9,125 nucleotides of DNA from HGM04593 sp045588485 (GTDB taxonomy: Bacteria > Bacteroidota > Bacteroidia > Bacteroidales > Bacteroidaceae): contig JAZNEI010000048.1 of NCBI GenBank assembly GCA_045588485.1, forward strand, positions 1 to 9,125, in the 5' to 3' direction. The notes under the pieces were generated by a model. That model was not told the DNA's origin. It worked only from the letters and a program-made list of their open reading frames with translations, and ran no database searches. Shown piece after piece: positions 1 through 6,464 of this stretch. The first letter of the stretch is position 1, and each line of letters opens with the position of its first letter. Both the position numbers and the translations under genes were made by a program.

Positions 1-157
1 AACGTAAAATGCTCACGATGTTTTTTGGGTGCTGCGGAACTCGCTTCGCTCAAACATCCTCGCACTTAATCCAAAAAATATCTACCATTTTACTAATTTT
101 CCTATGGCGCACCAATGAACAACCTTATGATTTTATGAAAAGGTGGGCTTGTTTTAG

Positions 158-183
158 TATTTTTGAGGTAAACCTCGAAAATA
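158..183. repeat. Hairpin 1 in left repeat
   Basis: The arms at 158-169 and 172-183 pair over 12 positions. Eleven are Watson-Crick and one is a T-G wobble (164/177), around a 2-nt centre. The core is gaggt/acctc. It has no T-tract and no adjacent gene end, so it reads as internal repeat structure and not as a gene terminator. Confidence 0.6.
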
Positions 184-201
184 GACTGCACTCGCTTTGA
201 A

Positions 202-226
202 AAATATTGAAGTGAACTTCATATTT
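202..226. repeat. Hairpin 2 in left repeat
   Basis: The inner arms tgaagt (208-213) and acttca (216-221) pair perfectly around a 2-nt centre. An outer 5-bp stem (202-206 with 222-226) continues past one bulged base at 207. Size and layout resemble the hairpin at 158-183 although the core sequence differs, so the stem shape may be what is kept. Confidence 0.55.
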
Positions 227-304
227 CTCGCTCGTTTGTTAGTATTTTTGTTGTAAAAGTGGCAATATTAGCTTCGTCAATAGCACTTCTTTGGATTATT
301 CTAT

Positions 305-321
305 TTTTATCGGACAGTAAT
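305..321 (+). repeat. Inverted repeat arm (left), partner at 8973-8989
   Basis: TTTTATCGGACAGTAAT here is the exact reverse complement of ATTACTGTCCGATAAAA at 8973-8989. A chance 17-nt match in a window this size is unlikely. Similarity continues outward for about 7 nt of AT-rich sequence with a small indel (322-329 against 8964-8972). The arms sit where the two repeat parts meet the gene-bearing segment, as expected for element termini. Confidence 0.6.
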
Positions 322-470
322 GTTTTATTATATTGGAAGCTGCTCTTTCGTTGTCTTTTATGTTCAAAAATGGCTGTTTTTCTCTTTTTCTCGGTTATGT
401 AGCCCGCTCCGCGCCCTCAAAACTATTTTTGACCTATAAAAAACTTAACGATATAAATTAAAACAGTTCC

Positions 471-1070
471 TTAATTAAAGTCGGAAATATCTACCAGCTT
501 GTTCATAATGGCATATACCGTTAGTCCCGGGATACTGTTGATTCCAAGTTTGCGCGAAATGTTGCGACGATGCGATATTACGGTATATACCGAGAGGTTG
601 AACTCGTCGGCAATCTCTTTGTTTGTCTTGCCTTTGGCTACTGCCACAAGAATGTCACGTTCGCGTGACGAGAGTTCGTTGTGCTCTCCTTTGGGATTTT
701 GCAGTGTCTCCTCTATTGCACTCTGCAACTTCTGTATGATACGTGCTGCCGGGTCGTATATGTTTATGCAGCCATCGTACTGACGGATGACCCTCTCCTC
801 GATGCTGTTGCTTGTGAGTGCTACTATACAGGTGTTCTCACCGGCTGTACAGAAATATGAACGTATGTCGAAACGCTCGTTATAGTTTATTACTGTCGGG
901 TTTATGACAATAATATCGCACTTCATCTGCGTCGCGTTGTAGAACCCGGGGTCGGGCAGTGTATTTGTGACCTCGAATTCGTGGCTTTTGTCTACAATCT
1001 GCTTGAACCCTGCAGAAATAATCTCCGAAGGCTCGATAAGCACTATTGTCTGTTTCTTTTGTCTACTCAT
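471..1070 (-). CDS. LuxR/NarL-type regulator with degenerate receiver domain
   Basis: A 199-residue protein with the two-domain layout of NarL-type response regulators. Residues 8-120 follow the receiver fold, but Asn57 (IIVINPT) replaces the phospho-acceptor Asp, one Glu (E13) stands in the first acidic pocket, and Ile is found near the usual conserved Lys. Phosphorylation is therefore unlikely. Residues 132-196 form a clear LuxR helix-turn-helix (LSSRERDIL, then KGKTNKEIADEFNLS, HRRNISRKLGI), so DNA binding is expected. Four Cys (51, 74, 81, 101) lie in the receiver part. The start codon overlaps the end of the hemerythrin gene by 8 bp (ATGAGTAG), which points to translational coupling. No sensor kinase is nearby. 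The protein probably responds to a non-phosphate cue or to its partner. The target genes are unknown; the feo operon itself is one possibility. Confidence 0.85.
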   Translation of the reverse strand: MSRQKKQTIVLIEPSEIISAGFKQIVDKSHEFEVTNTLPDPGFYNATQMKCDIIVINPTVINYNERFDIRSYFCTAGENTCIVALTSNSIEERVIRQYDGCINIYDPAARIIQKLQSAIEETLQNPKGEHNELSSRERDILVAVAKGKTNKEIADEFNLSVYTVISHRRNISRKLGINSIPGLTVYAIMNKLVDISDFN

Positions 1071-1761
1071 TGTTCTTTTCCAATTTTTCTACAAGTGAGA
1101 CAAGCAGCCTGTTCTCTATCAGCGAATGTTTTTGCAGGTCGCTCTCGGTAATGTATATCTCCTTTAAAATCTCGAAATGCAATGGCGAGCACGACTCTTC
1201 GGGAAGATACTTTATAATGATGTTCTTAAGGTCGTTTAATTTTTCACCTATGTAACTGTGGCTCTTCTCGAACTTCGAGATGGTGTATTTCTCGTCTTTT
1301 GGCTGTGTGCCTGCCAACAGCGACTCGATATAGGGAAATACGATGCTCTCTTCGTATTTGAAGTGGTTGCGTACCTCGCAGTCGTAGTCGTCGTAGAACT
1401 TATCTATTAGGTGGCGGCTGACATCGTCAAGGGTACTTACAAGGGAGTGAATCTTGTCGTGTATCGAGGGGAAACAGACCTGCTTGTAGTATTTGTGCGA
1501 TGCCTGAAGGTAATTGGTGATGTGCGTAATATCTTCTTTTGTAAGAATGTCGGTCTGTGGCTCATAGTCGCGGAACGAGTAGATATTGCATATCATAAGA
1601 AAGAGTTCGGTCGATAGGTTGTATCGTCGGCAAATATCCTCGACCGTAGCTTCGCCGAACCCTAATTTTATATTAAGGCGCTGAAGCAGTGATAGAAGCT
1701 CGTTGTTGTCGGCAATAAGTTGCGCGAGCTTCATTCTTCGTGTGTATATTGTTTTATTCAT
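1063..1761 (-). CDS. Hemerythrin-domain protein, RIC/YtfE-like (di-iron)
   Basis: A 232-residue cytoplasmic protein with no signal peptide. Residues 10-65 resemble the N-terminal DUF542 domain of the RIC proteins YtfE and ScdA, but GFGE (34-37) takes the place of the usual CysCysGlyGly. Residues 75-230 form a four-helix hemerythrin domain. His89, His133, Glu137, His168, His212 and Glu216 match in order and nearly in spacing the six di-iron ligands of E. coli YtfE (H84, H129, E133, H160, H204, E208). A bound di-iron centre is therefore likely. RIC proteins act in Fe-S cluster repair under nitrosative or oxidative stress, and hemerythrins bind O2 or NO. Without the Cys pair the exact role is open: repair, iron donation or sensing. 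It starts 33 bp after the feoAB stop and overlaps the LuxR gene, so it is the middle gene of an operon. Met10 is an alternative start. Confidence 0.85.
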   Translation of the reverse strand: MNKTIYTRRMKLAQLIADNNELLSLLQRLNIKLGFGEATVEDICRRYNLSTELFLMICNIYSFRDYEPQTDILTKEDITHITNYLQASHKYYKQVCFPSIHDKIHSLVSTLDDVSRHLIDKFYDDYDCEVRNHFKYEESIVFPYIESLLAGTQPKDEKYTISKFEKSHSYIGEKLNDLKNIIIKYLPEESCSPLHFEILKEIYITESDLQKHSLIENRLLVSLVEKLEKNNE

Positions 1762-1794
1762 AATTCTTGTTTTGTTTTATAGTTTATAAGTTGT

Positions 1795-4179
1795 TTAGAA
1801 AAGTCCTCCTATCTGATAGACCAGGAATGCAAGCAACCACGCTACTGCGGTGTTGTATATTACCGAGAATATAGCCCAGCGGCGGCTGCGTGTCTCATCG
1901 GCAATGGCGGCAACGGTTGCTATGCATGGGAAGAATAGCAGTATGAACACAAGGAACGATGCTGCCGAGCGTGGTGTAAAGTCGCCTGATGTTACAAGTG
2001 TCTCTTGCAGACTCTCTTCGTTATCACTGCTGTATAATACTCCCAATGTGCTCACAACAAGTTCTTTTGCCGGTATACTTGTAATGATACCTATTGTGGC
2101 ACGCCAGTTGAGTCCCAAAGGTTGCATCACCGGTTCCACAGCCTTACCAATCATTCCAATGTATGAACCCTCGTAGCTGTTTACGGTGGTTGTATCCTCG
2201 GTTACTATTGGTTCACTATCGGGGCGTGGGTAGTAACTGAGGAACCATATAATAACGGTGGCTGCCAGGATTACGGTACCAATCTTGCGCAGATACTGTT
2301 CGCACTTCTCCCACATATGCCGCAGAGTGGTTATTATGCTTGGCATACGGTAGGGGGGAAGCTCCATGACAAAAGGTGTCTCATCCTCCTTGAACTTTGT
2401 CTTTCTGAGCAGACGAGCTGTTGCGGCTGCTACCAATATTCCTAATATGTAAAGTCCTATGAGTACTGTAGGAGCATATTGGGGAAAGAACGTGCCTGCA
2501 AACAGAATAAGTACGGGCAGACGTGCGCTGCACGACATAAAGGGGGTTATGAGTATCGTTATTATGCGACTGCTGTGGCTCTCTATGGTACGAGTGGCTA
2601 TTATTGCAGGTACGTTACAGCCGAAGCCCATAAGCATGGGGATGAACGATTTTCCGTGCAGACCCATCTTGTGCATTATACGGTCCATGATGAATGCGGC
2701 ACGTGCCATATAGCCCGAGTCTTCCATAAGTGATATGAAAAGGTATAATATCAGAATTTGTGGAAGGAATACGGCTACACTTCCCACGCCGCCTATAATA
2801 CCGTTGACGATAAGGTCTTGCAGAGCGCCGATGGGCATAAGTTCGGTGACACGGTCGCCCAACCAACCGAATGCGGTATCTATCCAATCTTGAGGATAGG
2901 CTCCCAAATAGAATACAGCTGTGAACATCAGCCACATGAGCAAAAGAAAAAGGGGAAAGCCCAACCATTTGTTTGCCACTAAGCGGTCGATGCGGCGAGT
3001 CTTACGCTGTGTATCTTTGTCGCCGGGGGTGAATGTCTCCTGTAATGCTCCGTTTATGAAACCATATTTAGCGTCGCTAAGTGCTGTTTCAACATCTACT
3101 TTCAGGCGTGTGTGTACCTTTTTTGCTGCTGTTTTGGCAATCTCGTTCCAATGTTGCAATCCTTTGCAATTTTTTAGAAGCGCTATAGCCTCTTTGTCCT
3201 GCTCAAGCAGTTTGAGTGCCCAATAACGTACGGGGAACTGTTGCGGAAGGTCCTCGGCTTTGTGAAGCTCTTGCGACAGAGGGGCTATCTCGGTCTCTAT
3301 GGTGTTGCCATAGTTGATATGTATATGTCGTATGGTCTTGTTCTCGCCCTCGAAAAGTTCGATGACGGTGTCGAGCAGGCGGTCGAGTCCCTTGGATGCC
3401 TTGGCTACAGTTGGAATCATGGGTATACCCATCATACCGCCCAAATGGCGGTAGTCTATCTTGGCACCGCTTGCCTCTAATTCGTCGAACATATTTAGTG
3501 CTACCACTGTGCGCAGGTTCATGTCAATAAGCTCGGTGGTAAGATAAAGATTGCGCTCGAGGTTAGATGCTACCACTGCATTTATTATTACGTCGGGTTG
3601 CTTCTCGAACAGGTGACGGCGTACGAAACGCTCTTCGGGCGAATAGGCAGATATCGAGTAGGTTCCCGGGAGGTCGGTGAGGTTTATGCGGTAGCCTTTA
3701 TAGTTGAGATTACCTGTTTTTGCATCTACTGTCACTCCGCTGTAATTGCCGACATGCTCGCTGCTGCCCGAGAGGGCATTGAACAGCGAGGTCTTGCCAC
3801 TGTTAGGGTTGCCCACAAGTGCTACTTCAATGACATTCTTACGCTCTGTCGATGCTGGGCGATAGATGCAGTTGCATCCGAGGCTGCTATTACAGTTCTC
3901 GCATGCCGACATACAGCCGAACGAATGTACGGGGGTAAGCTCTTTGCGTGCCTCCTCTTCGGGGAGCACCTCAATCATTGCAGCCTCGTTGCGACGCAAC
4001 GAGACATCGTATCCCATTACGTGATATTTTACAGGGTCGTGCATCGGAGAGTCGAGAACCGATTTTACTTTCTCGCCTCTTATGAACCCCATTTCCATTA
4101 TGCGTTTACGGAAACCACCGTGTCCCGACAGTCGAACTATTACAGCGGTCTCTCCGTTTTTCAGCTCAGATAGTTTCAT
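1795..4179 (-). CDS. feoB: FeoA-FeoB fusion, ferrous iron transporter
   Basis: An inner-membrane, GTP-dependent Fe(II) importer of 794 residues. Residues 1-73 are a FeoA (SH3-like) domain (MKLSELKNGE...). A linker follows with five Cys at about 89, 93, 96, 102 and 104. Next is the FeoB G domain: G1 GNPNSGKT at 123-130, G3 DLPG at 169-172, G4 NMFD at 229-232. The C-terminal half is a polytopic membrane domain with gate-like motifs GFGCNVPAI and SCSARLPVL and a late FFPCIATVAAI helix. The frame extends 12 codons upstream to a GTG at 4215. ATG 4179 was preferred because FeoA domains begin with this MKLSEL-type segment and the added residues are basic and unlike the family. FeoA-FeoB fusions are known from Bacteroides. 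No FeoC is present. It is the first gene of the feoAB-hemerythrin-LuxR operon, with a promoter at about 4269-4299. Confidence 0.95.
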   Translation of the reverse strand: MKLSELKNGETAVIVRLSGHGGFRKRIMEMGFIRGEKVKSVLDSPMHDPVKYHVMGYDVSLRRNEAAMIEVLPEEEARKELTPVHSFGCMSACENCNSSLGCNCIYRPASTERKNVIEVALVGNPNSGKTSLFNALSGSSEHVGNYSGVTVDAKTGNLNYKGYRINLTDLPGTYSISAYSPEERFVRRHLFEKQPDVIINAVVASNLERNLYLTTELIDMNLRTVVALNMFDELEASGAKIDYRHLGGMMGIPMIPTVAKASKGLDRLLDTVIELFEGENKTIRHIHINYGNTIETEIAPLSQELHKAEDLPQQFPVRYWALKLLEQDKEAIALLKNCKGLQHWNEIAKTAAKKVHTRLKVDVETALSDAKYGFINGALQETFTPGDKDTQRKTRRIDRLVANKWLGFPLFLLLMWLMFTAVFYLGAYPQDWIDTAFGWLGDRVTELMPIGALQDLIVNGIIGGVGSVAVFLPQILILYLFISLMEDSGYMARAAFIMDRIMHKMGLHGKSFIPMLMGFGCNVPAIIATRTIESHSSRIITILITPFMSCSARLPVLILFAGTFFPQYAPTVLIGLYILGILVAAATARLLRKTKFKEDETPFVMELPPYRMPSIITTLRHMWEKCEQYLRKIGTVILAATVIIWFLSYYPRPDSEPIVTEDTTTVNSYEGSYIGMIGKAVEPVMQPLGLNWRATIGIITSIPAKELVVSTLGVLYSSDNEESLQETLVTSGDFTPRSAASFLVFILLFFPCIATVAAIADETRSRRWAIFSVIYNTAVAWLLAFLVYQIGGLF

Positions 4180-4256
4180 CCTTAAGAGTCTTTTTTTTGG
4201 TCTGTTTTGTGGCACTGTTCAACAGCTTGTTTCTTCAAATCTTATGTGCCGACGAA

Positions 4257-4275
4257 AATTTTGCTTTGCAAAATT
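4257..4275. promoter_or_regulatory. 19-nt palindrome on feoAB promoter, candidate operator
   Basis: AATTTTGC-ttt-GCAAAATT is a perfect 8-bp inverted repeat with a 3-nt spacer. It covers most of the feoAB -7 box and the expected start of transcription, where a bound repressor would block RNA polymerase. It does not match the classical E. coli Fur box or an IdeR/DtxR box that I recognise. One arm comes from the promoter box itself, so part of the symmetry could be chance. Confidence 0.4.
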
Positions 4276-4299
4276 AACAATCATGAAAGGATTGGACAA
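4269..4299 (-). promoter_or_regulatory. feoAB promoter (Bacteroidota type)
   Basis: Reading the minus strand, TTG at 4299-4297 and TAATTTTG at 4276-4269 fit the Bacteroidota -33 (TTTG/TTG) and -7 (TAnnTTTG) elements with a 20-bp spacer, which is close to ideal. Transcription would start near 4262, giving a leader of about 80 nt before the ATG at 4179. Confidence 0.7.
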
Positions 4300-4444
4300 T
4301 AGCTATATAGTGTTAATTGTCTGTATTATTATAGTTATTTGTTGTTATTTGTAGTTAAGGTCTTCTGTTCGATTACTGTATAAAATTACATATTTTACCT
4401 ATATGTTGCTACTCTTTTGCAATTAAATTAATTATATATGACGA

Positions 4445-4475
4445 TTTTTTTGTTTTTACATATGATGTAATTTTG
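4445..4475 (+). promoter_or_regulatory. Promoter of candidate small RNA
   Basis: TAATTTTG at 4468-4475 is a perfect -7 box on the plus strand. The -33 region is a run of T from 4445. The only nearby TTG (4450-4452) gives a short 15-bp spacer, so the upstream element is weak. No protein frame starts downstream of it before the terminator at 4652-4703. Confidence 0.5.
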
Positions 4476-4482
4476 CAATGTG

Positions 4483-4703
4483 GATAAAGCATCGCAAATT
4501 AATGCGAATTTTGTCATAATGCTTTCTTTTACATAGTGAGTAACCATAAGTAATGTAAGTAAATTTTAAATAGATGCCCTAAGGTATTATCCAACCTTGA
4601 AGTGCTGTCGTGAGACATCTGTGGGCAAAGAATTGTTATCTTTAGCTTTATATGAAAACAAGCCGATGCTGATGACATCGGCTTGTTTTCATGTTGCTTT
4701 TTT
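4483..4703 (+). ncRNA. Candidate structured small RNA, family unassigned
   Basis: About 220 nt lie between a -7 box (4468-4475) and an intrinsic terminator (4652-4703), with no credible plus-strand protein. Several stems can be read by eye. A 7-bp pairing ataaagc (4484-4490) with gctttat (4645-4651) joins the two ends. Alternatively aaagcat (4486-4492) pairs with atgcttt (4519-4525) around a cgca/tgcg hairpin. In the second half, tgccc (4575-4579) with gggca (4623-4627) closes a three-way junction. Its arms are aaggt/acctt (4581-4598) and tgtc-GTGA-gaca (4606-4617), the latter with a GNRA tetraloop. 6S-like or Bacteroidales-1-like RNA is a guess from size, closed ends and host. It is clearly not tmRNA, RNase P RNA or a tRNA. 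The 5' end is inferred from the promoter. Confidence 0.5.
4652..4703 (+). terminator. Intrinsic terminator of candidate small RNA
   Basis: A perfect 17-bp stem (4652-4668 with 4676-4692) with a 7-nt loop is followed after 5 nt by six T (4698-4703). The T-tract is on the plus-strand side only, so it ends rightward transcription. The only rightward unit before it is the candidate RNA from about 4483. Confidence 0.8.
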
Positions 4704-4744
4704 AAAGTTACATCAATGAATAACTCTTTTTTCATTAATTGTTA

Positions 4745-4752
4745 TACCTTTG
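4745..4752 (+). promoter_or_regulatory. -7 box of PAP2 phosphatase gene
   Basis: TACCTTTG fits TAnnTTTG exactly and lies 19 nt before the ATG at 4772. No good TTG is found 19-21 bp upstream. Its position implies a leader of only about 12 nt and argues against the more upstream TTG start at 4739. Confidence 0.55.
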
Positions 4753-4771
4753 CAGAGAATTGCATTCATTT

Positions 4772-5320
4772 ATGATGAAGAGAATAATTTATACATTATT
4801 TCTGCTTATAATCTTGCCTGCTTACATTTGTGCGCAGAGTCGCAGTGCTGTGGAGAAATCTACCGATATACTGATGTTTCTGCCATCGGCAACGGGTGGA
4901 GTCGTGTCGCTTGCCAAAGGCGATTACAAGGGACTGTTGCAGCATCTCGAATCAGGGGCAGTAACGGTTGCAACCACCTATCTGCTGAAGTATACGGTGA
5001 AGAAACGTCGGCCCGACGGGAGTGACAATCACTCTTTTCCATCGAATCACACCGGTGTGGCTTTTGTGGGGGCATCGTTCTTACAGCAACGTTACGGCTG
5101 GAAGTGGGGAGCACCGGCATACGCTGTGGCCGCGTATGTGGGCTGGGGACGTGTCTTTTGCAAGCAGCATGATATGTGGGATGTTTTTGCCGGTGCCGCA
5201 ATAGGTACTGCAAGTGCGATTCTGTTTACATCGCCTTATGCGCGTGAACATAATATGTCGATTGCTCCTTTTGCATTGCAGGGTGGTGGTTGTGGAGTAC
5301 ATTTTTCGATGAACCTGTAA
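4772..5320 (+). CDS. Secreted PAP2-superfamily phosphatase
   Basis: A 182-residue PAP2/acid-phosphatase-like protein. Residues 1-21 (MMKRIIYTLFLLIILPAYICA, then Q) look like a type I signal peptide. The Cys is not in a proper lipobox. All three family motifs are present: K73-x6-R80-P81, P90-S-N-H93, and G126-R127-x5-H133-x3-D137. In the third motif Gly replaces the usual Ser before Arg. The catalytic His93, His133 and Asp137 are intact, so activity is expected in the periplasm or at the membrane, on lipid phosphates, undecaprenyl pyrophosphate or small phosphate esters. The substrate cannot be told from sequence. Two adjacent ATGs (4772, 4775) are possible starts. An upstream TTG frame to 4739 was rejected because it would overlap the -7 box at 4745-4752. 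It appears monocistronic, with nadA starting 79 bp downstream under its own promoter. Confidence 0.88.
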   Translation: MMKRIIYTLFLLIILPAYICAQSRSAVEKSTDILMFLPSATGGVVSLAKGDYKGLLQHLESGAVTVATTYLLKYTVKKRRPDGSDNHSFPSNHTGVAFVGASFLQQRYGWKWGAPAYAVAAYVGWGRVFCKQHDMWDVFAGAAIGTASAILFTSPYAREHNMSIAPFALQGGGCGVHFSMNL

Positions 5321-5339
5321 AAAAAGAGAATGAGAAGAA

Positions 5340-5367
5340 TTGTTGTACAAGAAAATCACTAACTTTG
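5340..5367 (+). promoter_or_regulatory. nadA promoter
   Basis: TAACTTTG at 5360-5367 is a perfect TAnnTTTG -7 box, and TTG at 5340-5342 lies 17 bp upstream as the -33 element. Transcription would begin near 5374, giving a leader of about 25 nt. No hairpin ends the PAP2 gene first, so read-through from it is possible. Confidence 0.6.
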
Positions 5368-5399
5368 CGACAAATACAAATGATTAAAATGATAGACTT

Positions 5400-6392
5400 A
5401 TGATAAAGCGTGAATGGATTGAAAAAGGTTATGTGGATGAACCAATCCCATCCGGAATTGACCTTAAAAAAGAGATACGTCGTTTGTGTGCCGAGAAGAA
5501 CGCTGTAATAATGGGACACTATTACACTCGTAACGAGATTCAGGATGTAGCAGATTTTGTTGGTGACAGTCTTGCTCTTGCGCAGCAGGCGGCAAAGACT
5601 ACTGCCGACATTATTGTAATGTGCGGTGTTCATTTTATGGCCGAGACAAATAAGATTCTTTGTCCCGATAAGAAAGTGCTTTTGCCCGACCTTAATGCAG
5701 GATGTTCACTTGCCGACAGTTGTCCGGCCGACGAACTTGCAAAATTCAAAGAGGAACATCCCGGGTACAAGGTTCTTGCATACGTAAATACCTCGGCGGC
5801 GGTAAAGGCGCACACCGATATTGTAGTTACATCGTCCAATGCTCGCGAGATTGTCGATAGTATGCCTGCAGATGCAAAGATTATCTTTGCGCCCGATAAG
5901 AACTTGGGTGGTTACCTGAATGCCGTGACGGGGCGCAATATGCTTCTGTGGGACGGTGGCTGCCACGTACACGAACAGTTCTCTGTTGAGAAGATTGTAG
6001 AGCTTAAGGCAGCCAATCCCGATGCCAAAGTGCTTGCACACCCCGAGTGTAAGAATAGTGTGCTTGCTCTTGCCGATTATGTAGGTTCTACGGCGGCGAT
6101 ACTCTCTTTTGCACAGAAGGATGAATGTAATACATTTATTGTAGCAACCGAGAGTGGTATATTGCATGAGATGCAGAAACGCTGTCCCGACAAGACTTTT
6201 ATTCCTGTGCCTCCCATGAGTGGCAGCTGCGCCTGCAACGAGTGTGCCTATATGCGTCTGAATACTCTTGAAAAACTTTACAACTGTCTTAAATACGAGT
6301 GGCCCTTTGTAGAACTCGATGAGCAGTTGCGCGAGAAAGCAAAATTGCCTATAGAGCGTATGCTCGAAATTTCGGCTACGATTAAAAAGTAA
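5400..6392 (+). CDS. nadA: Quinolinate synthase NadA
   Basis: Condenses iminoaspartate with dihydroxyacetone phosphate to quinolinate in de novo NAD synthesis, in the cytoplasm. The 330-residue length fits the family. Family motifs are clear: MGHYYTRNEIQDVADFVGDS (39-58), the NAGCSLADSC segment (99-108), GGCHVHEQF, HPEC, VGST and CACNECAYM (277-285). By spacing to the E. coli (C113, C200, C297) and Thermotoga enzymes, Cys102, Cys188 and Cys282 should bind the 4Fe-4S cluster. The ATG at 5400 follows an in-frame stop closely and is the only sensible start. No nadB or nadC is in the window, so the usual partners must lie elsewhere. The gene ends 8 bp before a hairpin shared with tdh. Confidence 0.97.
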   Translation: MIKREWIEKGYVDEPIPSGIDLKKEIRRLCAEKNAVIMGHYYTRNEIQDVADFVGDSLALAQQAAKTTADIIVMCGVHFMAETNKILCPDKKVLLPDLNAGCSLADSCPADELAKFKEEHPGYKVLAYVNTSAAVKAHTDIVVTSSNAREIVDSMPADAKIIFAPDKNLGGYLNAVTGRNMLLWDGGCHVHEQFSVEKIVELKAANPDAKVLAHPECKNSVLALADYVGSTAAILSFAQKDECNTFIVATESGILHEMQKRCPDKTFIPVPPMSGSCACNECAYMRLNTLEKLYNCLKYEWPFVELDEQLREKAKLPIERMLEISATIKK

Positions 6393-6400
6393 ATAATAGC

Positions 6401-6450
6401 ATACAAACAACAAGGACTAACCTGCACTGGTTAGTCCTTGTTGTTTGTAT
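6401..6450. terminator. Bidirectional terminator hairpin between nadA and tdh
   Basis: A perfect 22-bp inverted repeat (6401-6422 with 6429-6450) with a 6-nt loop lies between two convergent genes, 8 bp after nadA and 14 bp after the tdh stop. The stem base is AT-rich on both sides but neither flank has a long T-tract. It should stop transcripts from both directions. Confidence 0.8.
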
Positions 6451-6464
6451 AAAGAAATAATTGT

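Larger units (their letters stand above)
1..321 (+). repeat. Partial dispersed repeat, right-hand part, cut by window start
   Basis: This gene-free stretch shares its first 21 nt with the last 21 nt of the window, with one mismatch at position 17 (g here, t at 9121). It ends at 305-321 with TTTTATCGGACAGTAAT, the exact reverse complement of 8973-8989. It also holds two hairpins (158-183 and 202-226) and several short copies of a ctcgct motif (around 50, 191 and 228). No credible protein is encoded: the open frame at 9-200 has no recognisable domain or promoter. The simplest reading is the distal part of a dispersed, non-coding repeat whose proximal part is seen at 8973-9125. Whether it is a MITE-like element is inference, because no full copy is visible. 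Confidence 0.55.

Noticed and set aside
9..200. 63-codon open frame in the left repeat
   Set aside because: It crosses the hairpin at 158-183, shows no domain, and lies in apparently non-coding repeat sequence.
417..432. Hairpin tcaaaa-ctat-ttttga as terminator of the LuxR gene
   Set aside because: The stem is only 6 bp and AT-rich, and no T-tract follows on the minus strand. I see no strong terminator for the feo operon between 322 and 470.
3598..4173. Plus-strand 191-codon open frame
   Set aside because: It lies wholly antisense to feoAB, whose frame is certain; its composition looks like a shadow frame.
4180..4215. Upstream GTG start for feoAB
   Set aside because: It adds 12 basic residues before the usual FeoA N-terminus; ATG 4179 begins right at the domain.
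4246..4258. 13-nt match GTGCCGACGAAAA with 9060-9072 in the right repeat
   Set aside because: One such match is about what chance gives in 9 kb, and the flanks do not align.
4529..4735. Minus-strand 68-codon open frame
   Set aside because: It runs across the terminator hairpin and candidate RNA, has no recognisable domain and no promoter.
4483..4771. Riboswitch controlling the PAP2 gene through the 4652-4703 terminator
   Set aside because: I see no anti-terminator pairing with the terminator arm, and the PAP2 gene has its own -7 box after it. It remains a weaker alternative to a stand-alone RNA.
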